NCBI GenBank assembly: GCA_963680875.1
Contig: OY804588.1
Location: forward strand, 75,726,829 to 75,790,828
Length of the DNA: 64,000 bases
Direction of reading: 5' to 3'
DNA from: Bathymodiolus brooksi
Lineage: Eukaryota; Mollusca; Bivalvia; Mytilida; Modiolidae
The translations under genes were made by a program, and so were the position numbers. Below are positions 12,188 through 32,400 of the stretch, in pieces. The notes beneath the pieces are model-generated. The model was not told where the DNA came from, searched no databases, and worked only from the letters and a program-made list of their open reading frames with translations. Numbering within the stretch: the first letter of the stretch is position 1; every line of letters starts with the position of its first letter.

Positions 12188-13764
12188 TCACCCAAGAAAA
12201 CCCAAGAAGACCCAAGAATACCTCCAAAAACTTAGTATAATGTAATTTTTAGGATTTGTATGTGGTCTCCAATTAGTGTCGATTTTCATGATGTTATGCA
12301 TTGATTCTGCATTGTTGTTTGTCCAAGTGTTCGCCGAGTTACCAAGATTTTTGAAATTCAAAGTCAACTTTGGTTTTAGAGTATTAGCGAAATATTTGCA
12401 AAATTGTGCATTGCTTCCATCCATTGTCGTGATTATGTTGCACCTTTCTTCAAACTGATATTCATCTTTAGACTTTAGTATTCCATTGTCACCGAATATG
12501 CGTTCAACAATGTTGACTCTGTCTTTTGTATTTACACCAATCTTGTTTTTTAAATAATCTGACACATTGTCTTTTAAATGTTTGTTGCAAAGAGATCTGT
12601 TCGATGCTGGAAAAACGGAGTCAATTGCATTGGTAAATGCCTTCTCGTCGTCGCTGCCAATGTGAATACCCGGTGGTAATATGACATCAACGTTGTTAAT
12701 GGTAGATGAAAGGCGGGCGCTAATATGTGAAAGAAAGTAATGATACTTGTCACATCCAGCATCTTTGTGTAAGAGTATTGGTCTTAAGAATATTGGATGG
12801 TCATTTGTTTCTCGACGGACTACACGGGTGTTCTTTATATATACGATTGATGTGACGAAGAAACATCCAAGATTGAAAGTCCTGTCTATACCGACTCTTG
12901 GGTTATCGGTATTCTTTACGAACATTTCGAAGTCTTTCATCTGATTTTCGCTGTACAGAATAATTGCTGGGATCTGTCCAGTTGGTCCTTTCGACTTTTC
13001 AATCTTCTGCACAAACTCGTGGGTTTCTAGCATGGGGTCCAAATTGGCGATTTCGTCTGCTATGTTGTTACCAGCTTACGTCTTATCTTTTTGTTCTTCC
13101 CAGAATTTAAGATGTCACAGTTGTGGTATGTGTTTAGGAGCTGCGGCCTCATTTTCTAATACCATGTCCTTGTACACTTGTCGTGGTTTCATAGTTTTCA
13201 GTTGTTCTGCTGCTTCATCCATTATTTCCGGGTTCTTCCTTTTGTAAGGTGGCGTCTCTCTCTTTGCATTACCGTGGGGCGTTTCAGATTCGGTCAGTCC
13301 CTGACATACTCTACGAAGGCCAATTTTGAAATGTTTTCGTTGGCTGTGTTGTTGAACCATGTTACTGGCTTTTTATATGTTGTTTGACTCTTTAATGCTG
13401 TGTGGTATCTCGTCATCACAACAATGTCTGATTCATCAGGCTGTGGTACCAGTGGAATAAAGTTGCGTTTTTTAGACTGAACGGTGCAATACTCTCCATT
13501 TTTCTTATATACACATCCAAAGTCTTGACTTAGAACGTAATAAGACTTCACTGATGTCCCTTTACTAGTATCCCATGCACCGAGGTCATCACAGAATCTG
13601 TTAATTTTGTTGGCTTTCTTTCGTTCATAGTACAAAGAATTGTCAATAATTGTGTAGCAGTTGTTTTTCTGGCCTTTCGGAATCTGCTTTACAACGAAGT
13701 CGCCTTCTCTGAGCATGTCATACATTTCGTTTGCACTGAATCCTCCCTGTGGTGTTGGTTTCAT
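12188..13764 (-). pseudogene. MULE-type transposase, frameshifted
   Basis: Three minus-strand frames join: 13764-13294 (N-terminal part, WFNNTANENISKL), 13360-13115 (HGNAKRETPPYKRKNPEIMD) and 13042-12188. The last holds the DDE-like core: VGIDRTFNLGCFFVTSIVYI, then GSDDEKAFTNAIDSVFP and CNKHLKDNVSDYLKN, followed by NNNAESMHNIMK; this is the MULE D...D...E layout. It runs into the terminal repeat, so the C-terminus is lost. Neighbouring transposase genes of this type are common in cnidarian and molluscan genomes. Frameshifts near 13330 and 13050 make it inactive. Confidence 0.8.
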
Positions 13765-13867
13765 ACCGGACGCAACTGTGGGTATCAGGTTATTAACGGA
13801 TGACTGGTCTAATGATTCTGTCGTTGTGTCGTTGTCGAAAATAGTCTGTAAAGAGAGACAACTCTAG

Positions 13868-14324
13868 TTAAACTAACCTATTTCTACTACAATGCACGAA
13901 CATATATTAAAACTATTTAAACAAATAAACATTTTTTTACATATTTAATAAGATTTAATAGAATTTTAAGTGTTCTGTGCTAATTCTATAGTGTTCTGTG
14001 GTATTCGGTGGAGTTCTGTGGTGTTCTAGTATAAACATATTTTATTAATTAATTCAATATTACACATTATGATAATACACATATAAATTATATATACATT
14101 TAAATTAATCAATAGGATTCGGAAACAAGTGGTTAAACTTATATTAATCCGTATCCCTGTTGTTATCTGGTGTTCAAGGTTTAATTAGTATCGAAAGGTA
14201 GAAGTGTATTGAGAATTATCAAGTGTTAATCAGACGTTGTCAATGTTATTTGGTATGCTTTAGTAAGAAAAAAATAAATAAATAAAAAGAAACAAACAAA
14301 TGAAGTGTAAAAGTACACGTGCTT
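13868..14324. other. MULE interior without gene
   Basis: AT-rich, with an imperfect GTGTTCTGTGG-type repeat at 13970-14030. Confidence 0.5.
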
Positions 14325-16830
14325 TTTTTTTTTTTTACATGTTTAAGTTGTGTGAATATGGTTAGGAGGTGAATCGTTTACTACTTATGATGAACTTCTG
14401 CACGTTTAAGAATATGTCTGTATTTAGAGTATTCGCTAAGTCTGTAGAGCCAAACAATAATAAATCCGTATTTAAGTTAATTAGTAAATTAATGGTGTGA
14501 ATATATCTCAGTCTTGTTGCATTGTGACGGGGACAATGTAGCAGAAAATGGGCCGTGGTTTCTGTTGCCCCACATTGACAAAATGGGGAATTTACAATGT
14601 TTTTACGAAATAAGTGATGATTGAGAGAGCTGCATTGCATACGCAACCTAGCGTGTAAAATTTGTCCCAGTCGAGTACCAATATAATAATAAATGGGTTT
14701 AGTATTGTTTTGGGGTTGAAGATTTGATTTAATTATCTGAACAGATCTGCTTGATTTAATATTTTCTGGCTGTTTGTTCCATAGTTGTGCACTGGAGGGT
14801 ATGAAATAGCTTGCGTAGAGCGATGTTCGAGTGCGTACTGGAGGAATACGTGAGGTATGACGAGTATTGTGGTCATGGATCATGCCGAAATTTTGCGGAA
14901 TTAAGTTACTAAGATATTGAGGAGTTAGATTATTTGACATCTTATAAAATTGAATCGTTCTATGCCTTTCCCTTCTATCTTTCAATTTTTCCCACCCGGT
15001 TTCAATATATAGATTACTTAAGGATACAAGTCTGGTACCCCCAGTCACGATTCTAGCAGCCTCAACCTGAACATTTTCTAGTTTGTTAATTAGTATTTGA
15101 GTCTTGGTATCCCAAACAACATCCGCATATTCTAGTAATGGTCTTATAAAAGTAATATAAATTGTTTCTAGAGTTTTCCGATCCAGTATAAATTTGAATT
15201 TCCTTAAAATGTTAACACGTGAGAATGTCAATATGTTTATTCCAATTACCATCGTCAGAAAGTTGTAGTCCAAGGTGCTTATGCTCAGTAACAGTACTAA
15301 TGATAGTATTATTCATAATATGGTTAGGTTGATTGGGTTTATTTAATTTTCGAGAGATAGTCATGGTTTCAGTTTTCTGTGGATTAAAATTTACCAGCCA
15401 TTTTGTAGACCATGCATGTAATTTCACTAGGTCATCATTGAGTGTTTGTGCTGTTTCTTGTGGATCGTCTACAATTAAGTACAGACTAGTGTCATCGGCA
15501 AATAATTGTATAGTCGAATTAATATCGGTCAGTATGTCATTTATGAAAACAATGAACAAAAGAGGCTCTAAAATCGATCCCTGGGGTACACCAGCATTTA
15601 TGTCACGCCAATTAGAAGTTGAGTTATTAATTACGACACGTTGTTTTCTTTTAGACAAGTAGTTTTTCACCCATGATAACAATGACCCTCTAATCCCTAT
15701 TGATTCAAGCTTACCAAGTAATCCCTTATGCCAAACTCGGTCAAATGCTTTACTTATATCGCAAAAAACAACTCTCACTTCCTTACCTTCGTCCAACGCT
15801 CTACCAAATTCATTTGTGATGTACAGGAGTTGATTAACGGCAGAATCTCCAGGAGTAAAACCAGATTGATGGGAAGTAATTAAGTTATTGTCAATCAAAT
15901 AGTTATAAATATGTTTATAGACTAATCGCTCCATTACCTTGGCAAGTATACTAATGAGGGAAATTGGTCTGTAGTTTTTCAAGTTACTGGGACAATCTTT
16001 TTTAAAAACGGGGGTCACATTAGCATATTTCCATTCTGATGGAAAGGTAGAAAGTGTTAATGATAAATTAAACAGTGCACATAAGGGATATTTAAGGATA
16101 GATGCTGCTTCTTTAAGTAGCCTAGGGTTTAACAGATCAGGCCCAATAGCTTTAGATGTATCAAGTATCTTCAATATATCTTCCACTTCGTTTTCTGTAA
16201 CAGTAATTTGTTCAAGACCATTGATCAATATATCGGTAATATCAGGCACAGAGGTTTCAGAATCATTAAGGTCAGCTTGGTTGCAAAAATAGTCATTAAA
16301 CAATTCAGCTTTTTTGTTATCGTCTTGTATCATGTCATTTTCAACTTGAAGTGGCGGTATAGATCGATCACCACCTGAATCACTGTGAAGAAGACTTTTG
16401 ACTAATTTCCACCAATTTTTACTTCCGTTTGTCTCCGTGTTTATTTTTTCAGAAATTTTATCAAAATATGATTGTTTTGCATTTAATATAAGTTTATTAC
16501 ATTTGTTACGAATTTTCCGAAATTTTTCCCATTGACCGATAGTATTGGTTTTCTTTGCTTTTTTGTGAATTCGATTTTTACGGCGTATGTACTTTTTTTA
16601 TTTTTGTAGTGATCCAAGGTGGATTATCTTTCTTTACCGTTATGTATCTATTTGGAATAGTTTTATTCGCTGCATCTAAAATTGTGTTTGTAATAGTATT
16701 AGTTATGATATCAATGTCGTCGTTTCTAAAGATTCCATCCCAGTCAACAACAGAAAGGATATTTCTGTAAGATTCATAGTCCCCTTTGTCGTAAAGGAAT
16801 ATTTTCCTCTTAAATGAAGCATTGTGGTGC
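14325..16830 (-). mobile_element. 5'-truncated non-LTR retrotransposon (Jockey/CR1-like)
   Basis: The minus strand ends in a poly-A (T-run 14325-14337). Coding pieces: 16904-16578 covers the end of the endonuclease region and the linker (the extreme start may be MULE sequence), about 16580-15212 the reverse transcriptase, 15273-14362 the thumb and C-terminus. The endonuclease domain and 5' UTR are missing. Inserted in the MULE. Confidence 0.85.
14362..16570 (-). pseudogene. LINE reverse transcriptase with frameshift
   Basis: RT signatures in order: SKAIGPDLLNPRLLK, NYRPISLISILAKVMER, DISKAFDRVWHKGLL, GVPQGSILEPLLF (usually GPLLF) and FADDTSLY, the catalytic Asp pair. A frameshift in the overlap 15212-15273 separates the RT from the thumb and C-terminal zinc-like motif CQCGATETTAHFLLHC. 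Cys/His spacing matches the fragment at 2.3 kb. RNase H is not seen. It would copy its own RNA at a nicked target; this copy is defective. Confidence 0.88.
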
Positions 16831-17016
16831 TCTGTGGTAAAAAGAAGCACCGGTCTGCCGTGGCGGATTCCGACGACCGTTTCCAAAATGATTCTCAGAG
16901 ACAAAAAATTGTTTTATTTTCAAAAAATTTCATGAACTACATTACATCAGCAATTTTAAAATTATTTATGGGGTCATCTTTGGTTTTCTTGGGTCTTCTT
17001 GGGTGAATAAACGGAC

Positions 17017-17334
17017 CGCATACTGGGTGTTATATTGGATTAACATATTTTTATCTGCATTTCATATAGCGTAGATTAGTCAAGGTTATTAAAATATTTG
17101 TTGTTAAAAAATAAAATTTAAAAAGGAGGGTCATATATCCTCAAGTTACAGTAGATTTGAGTGATTATTTTATTACCAGGCAGCTCGCAGTAGTCATATA
17201 TTTAGTTTTTACCCTTTTTCTTGTTATTTTTACAAATATGTACGTAAAAATATCCTAATAATTATTTTCATAAAACAAAATTTTTAATGATTGTAATAAA
17301 TAGATTACGTTCTGATAAAGCTATTCAGATTTTA
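17017..17334. other. Upstream of MORN5, no feature seen
   Basis: AT-rich spacer between the MULE and the MORN5 promoter region. Confidence 0.4.
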
Positions 17335-17425
17335 ATCTTCCGTAAAACGAACACGTGTGTTGTCCGTTTTGCATTTATTAGTTTATACTACTTCCGCTTA
17401 CCTTGACAACAAATATTGGGGCAAA
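17335..17425 (+). promoter_or_regulatory. MORN5 proximal upstream region
   Basis: The 90 bases before the MORN5 ATG are richer in GC than the surroundings and contain ACACGTGT at about 17350 (E-box) and CTTGACAAC at about 17402, which contains an RFX half-site (GACAAC). A full X-box is not present. No TATA box is evident. Confidence 0.25.
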
Positions 17426-27390
<9,965 letters not shown>

Positions 27391-27502
27391 TAAACCTGTT
27401 ACCTGTATAATATAACATTTATGTGTCTGTATGAATGTGAACATGTGATGGATGTATGAAAAAGTGGATTAATAATGTGGACTTAAATGATATTTATAAG
27501 TA

Positions 27503-27604
27503 CAGTCAAACCTGCCCAAGAGAAAATTTTATATGAATTGAGCCTCTTTTAAGAGGCCACTTTTTCTTTGTCCTAAAGATGACCTCTTAATACAGGTTTG
27601 ACTG
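27503..27604. mobile_element. Pogo/Tigger-like MITE in MORN5 3' UTR
   Basis: A 102-bp element with ends CAGTCAAACCTG and CAGGTTTGACTG and TA on both sides, 110 bp after the MORN5 stop. Same family as 20258-20438. Confidence 0.75.
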
Positions 27605-28013
27605 TAATATATAAATATCAAAGGTTTCACATACATCCAGTAGGTGTTTCATAATTTTTCAAAATTTTCTGTAAGCCTGCAATTTAAAACAGGATTGTCG
27701 GCCGATACTAAAATTTAAATGCTGTTGATATTTCACAATTATTAATGCCGGACTGGTACAAGTTATTATACAAAGCCATGAATCTAAAACTTTTGTGATA
27801 GTAGAATTATAATTTGTTTTCTGATGAATCTTGAAGTACAAAAGCTGTTTTATAAATATTATGTATTGTATGTACTTTTGATTGGATAATGAAAACAAGA
27901 AACCACATTGTCATTTTTAAAGGTGTGTTTTTTCTGTCAATCTAGTTAAAATTAGATGGATGGTGGATGTTTTTTTTGGCAATACACTATATTAATATTG
28001 AAGTATTTTTGCA

Positions 28014-28019
28014 AATAAA
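28014..28019 (+). terminator. Candidate MORN5 polyadenylation signal
   Basis: AATAAA, followed a few bases later by an A-run, lies 624 bp after the MORN5 stop. It is the first canonical hexamer that I see downstream of the stop. A 3' UTR of about 650 bp that includes the MITE at 27503-27604 would follow. Confidence 0.45.
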
Positions 28020-28242
28020 GAAAAAAAAAACAAAGATTGAACACACATCTGTAATTTTAATTACTGGTACCGTATTGGTCGTTCTACCAGTAGTCTGATT
28101 ATTATTGTTAATATTATATTTTGGTACCCAAATGGATTTTTAATTTTTAACAGAACATTAATTCATTTTTGAAGATTTTTATTGAATATAAAATTATTTT
28201 AATTACACTATAGTTTCTTGTTTTATTTTGTTCAAACCTCAT

Positions 28243-28545
28243 TTGAATGAGCGAGTGATTGTTGTTTAAGTGAGCTATTTTTCAGCTATATCATGGCAAG
28301 AACAAGTGACATTTGATGAGATGATAGTGTCTGCTTCGTACTAAGACCAATATGCTTAGTTGGATATTTATAGTGTTAGCTCACTGAAACAACAGACCTC
28401 AGGTAGACATGTCACCCCACTCAGAAATATTTTCCAGATTCCGAGCAAACCAGTCTTTGCTCTTACTCCTTAACGCTGCATGCTTAGCGGAAAAGCAGCA
28501 AATACCAATTTATCGTCTTTGGTTTGACCCGACGGGGACTATAAA
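28243..28545 (-). mobile_element. Family-2 SINE copy, reverse orientation
   Basis: Carries GTGAGCTATTTTTCAGCTAT, CTTCGTACTAAGACCAATAT, GTGTTAGCTCACTGAAACAA and GCTTAGCGGAAAAGCAGCAA, the landmarks of the complete copy at 43572-43930. The tRNA-like head is missing or decayed after GACCCGACGGGGACT. Confidence 0.7.
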
Positions 28546-29095
28546 AATATAAATAATAACAAACATAAACCATACATTTAATATTTCTACTTCTTTATTG
28601 GTGGAGTATTAATAATTTATAATGATAATGTACATGTGTGCTGAATAATTATCATTTGTAAAATAAATAAAAGCTCATGTCAAGGCATTTGTTGAATAAT
28701 TTGATAATTACTTGCTGGAAGTAGGTGAATTTCTCCTAGTACTATGGTTTTCAGCACCAAAAAATATCTTCTACATTTTAACTGAAATATTATTGAAACA
28801 TATCCACTTCTACAGTATCATATTTCTAAAGATTTGTTTCTTCCAATTTTGTGTCAAAGTAAATCACATTTTATGATAAGATTAGAGTTTTAGTGACTTA
28901 TTTCAGAACTAGAGTATGTCTACTCTACCATTATGGAGTAATTCAAATTTGACTCAGAAAGGTGACTTGTTATTACAATCAGGGGAGATAATTAATGAAT
29001 TTCTCCATGGTATTTACTTGACAATAATATTCCTCTACAAGAAGTCAGCAATAAAAAATAGAATATCTGAAAGAAGTTGCATAGCACAAAGTCAC
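28546..29095. other. Between convergent MORN5 and RABGGTB, no gene seen
   Basis: AT-rich sequence without a convincing coding segment. A short open frame from 28916 shows no family resemblance or codon signal. Confidence 0.4.
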
Positions 29096-29290
29096 TCCTA
29101 GTAGTGACAAATTAATTCAATTAGCTGAACAAAATGAAGTCACTCCCAGACGTGACAAATCAGCTATACAAAATGAGGTCACTCCAGGAAGTAACAAGTC
29201 AGTTATACAAAATGAAATCATTCATAGAAGTGACAAATCAGCTGTACAAAATGATGTCACTCCGGGAAGTGACACGTCAGATATAAAAAA
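29096..29290 (+). repeat. 39-bp tandem repeat downstream of RABGGTB
   Basis: Four to five diverged copies, period 39, of GTCACTCC(N)GGAAGTGACAA then ATCAGCTATACAAAATGA. Each unit holds a small inverted pair (GTCACT / AGTGAC). Confidence 0.8.
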
Positions 29291-29456
29291 TAAAACATGT
29301 CTGCTCATAAAATTGATGAGCCAATTTACTAAATAAAACATGTCTTCTCATAGAAGTGGCAGCCAGATATACAATTTGTTTTTGTCGTAGAAGTGATAGG
29401 CCATCTTTACAATAAAAGTTTGTCTCAATATATACATATTGCATATTAACATAATA

Positions 29457-32400
29457 TCACAACAGATCTAACTGAATTCCATTCCTCCGTATGACCTCCT
29501 CTGGCATACAGAACACAGGGTTGACAGGTTTGATCTTCTCCTCTCCTAGAAGTGACAATCCACATATACCAAATAATGTATGGAATGGGTCAACCTGGAA
29601 GTAGAACAAACATATAGTCAAACCTGCCCATGAGGTCACCTCTATTAAGCAGTCACCTGTATTAAAAGGTCACCCTTTTCTTGTCCTGTCATAGATACTT
29701 TCAAATGAATTGAACCTTTTTTAAGAGGTCACCTGTCTTATAAGGCCACATTTTCTTTGTCCGAAAGTGTTTTAAAACGATTGCACGACTAGAAAGATTT
29801 CTTTGCCAGTTGACACACAGGTGCTGAGTGGAGAGCAATCAAAGTGTGATCAGCTTTGGGTAACCAACAATGAATAAGGTTTGGTTGGTTGGTTTTACGG
29901 TGTTTAACACCACTTTCAACAATATTTCAGTGATATCGTGGCTGTCAGTTTTATTGGTGGAGGAAACCGGAGAAAACCACCGACCTGTCACTGACAAACT
30001 TAATCATATAATGTTGTACACCTCGCCTGATCGAGATTCGAACTCACAACATCAGTGATGATAGGCACTGGTTGCATAGGTAGTTGTAAATCCAACTACT
30101 ATACGATCATGGCCATGAGATGTATAAGGGGTTGGACCATAGATTATAACACTATATATTTACCATATCACCAGGTCTATCAGCAAACCCTCCTGTCTCA
30201 TCATCTTGGCAGGCTAATATAAACTTTATTAATTTACCCTGTTAAAATAATTACAACATATTGACATTAAATATGAGTCTTAAAACAACACAGACATATA
30301 AAGACAATCCACGCTCCTGTCTCATCATCTTGGCAGGCTAATATAAACTTTATTAATTTACCCTGTTAAAAAAATTACAACATATTGACATTAAATATGA
30401 GTCTTAAAACAACACAGACATATAAAGACAATCCACACTCCTGTCTCATCATATTTGCAGGCTAATATAAACTTTATTAATTTACCCTGTAAAAAAATCA
30501 CAACACACTACAATTAAATATGAATCTCCTTAAAACAAGAAAGATCGATAGAGACAATCAATTCAAGGCACACAAAGCATGTTAGAATTATAATACCAAC
30601 CATAACAATGTTTTCGTCGTCAAGTCATCTTCGCTAGCCAAGGGTTACGATTCGGGTCCCCCTTCTCTCCACCCTTGGCGGATCTAGAATACATTTTGAG
30701 GATTCACGCTTTAATATTTCATTGGTTACGGCTACCAGTAGACGTATCCAATCAGAAGACGTTTTACACGGAGCACATGTTATCCGCGAAATGTAAACAA
30801 AAATGGCACCGGAATGCTCTCATATGACAACGATTTGCCACTTCCCGTTTTGGTTCCAATGAAAACATCTTTCCCGTCTGCCAAAGCTTTGAAACTTTCA
30901 CTTGGTTGACAGTAAGTGCTTCCAAATTAAATTTATCACAAATAAGTTTTTATTCACTGGGCGCTGCCATTTTCAACTCTCCAACATACGTATAACAAAA
31001 CGATTCTGATTGGCTGGCGATGACGACTATCTAAGGGGCGCAACTTCGATAAACCACCAGGTGGCATTGCGCGCGAATTTCAAAATGTATTCTAGATCCG
31101 CCAAGGCGGACCCGAATCGTAACCCTTGGCTAGCGAAGATGTCGTCAAGTATGCTTAACTGGAACAGCCGTAAATGTTCATATGAAGAATCAAGCTAGAC
31201 AGTTTGTACTTTTGATTAATTTACATGTATACCCAGAATGAGGCAGTACAACATATATTTATGTTTGTTTTGTTATTGTTTCATGTGTTATTGTTACAAG
31301 TTAATGGTTCTTAAATTAAACAAAATATGGATGTCAATGAAGACGAGAGACTATCCAACAGTGCACTGTAAAGGAACAGTGCTTTTATTGCTGTTCTACA
31401 TTTCACTGTCTAAGTAGAGACTTTAACAAAGAGAATTTTTTTCACTCATATAAGATATATAGGGTCTAATACTGGGAGAGATGCAAGATGGTAAAATCTG
31501 TGACACCCTAGGGTGTCCCATATTTAACAATCTTGCACCTTTCACGGTGTTTGACTCTTTTTCTCGCCCCTTTCTACAGTGTCAATGTTTGTTTACTTTG
31601 AGCAAATAATAGGGTGCTCTCCCTTGTTAGTAACTAACATAAATAAACAAATTACCTCCCTTTGACCATTGTCAAATAAATTTGTACATGTATTTATCGC
31701 TGTTGTAGTAGCATTTATAATGAAATACATTTAAAATACTGAGTGCATATCGATAAATCGACAATTTACTTCAGCAATGGAAAACAACTTTGCAGGAAAA
31801 CTCCTGTGTTGCCTGTCTTACTCAGGACCCGGGGTAAGATAGAAAAATCTTTTTCATCTAAATTACCAGACTACTTTATCCAAGGGGTGACAAATCTCAA
31901 TCTTTGATATGTTCTCATGTAAGACCCTTTAGATTTCCTGTTAATCTTACCTTGTCAATCCAGTGAATTTTTCCTATAATTTTAAGAGAAGCTAAAACCC
32001 ACCAGGAATAACATACATCTGGTAACTTTTCTGGTCTTCCTAAATAAGAAAAATAAAATGGTTAAAGTCTAAATTATCTCCTTTTCTTCCTAAATAAGAA
32101 AAATAAAATGGTTAAAGTCTAAATCTAAGTATGGTCAGTACTGCTTATATCCATGTTTTCTTCATGTAATGAAGACCATGGGAGCTTTTGATATCATTTT
32201 GTGTCTGTTGTATGTTGTCAAAAATTGTTTTCCATTGCTGAAGTAAATTGTTGATTTATTAATATACACCCAGTATTACTTAGACTTTCTCCCTAAATGA
32301 GAAAAATAAAATGGTTAAAGACTAAATTATACCCTTTTCTTCCTAAATAAAAAAAATAAAATGGTTAAAGTATAAATTATCTCCCTTTCTTCCTAAATAA

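Larger units (their letters stand above)
12178..17016 (-). mobile_element. Autonomous-type MULE transposon, broken and carrying a LINE
   Basis: Left GTCCGTTTAATCACCCAAGA and right, inverted, GTCCGTTTATTCACCCAAGA; both contain repeated CCCAAGAARA. A MULE-like transposase lies at 12188-13764 and a LINE at about 14325-16830. A target duplication is unclear because of the G-run (CATATTGGG left and CATACTGGG right is a candidate). Confidence 0.8.
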
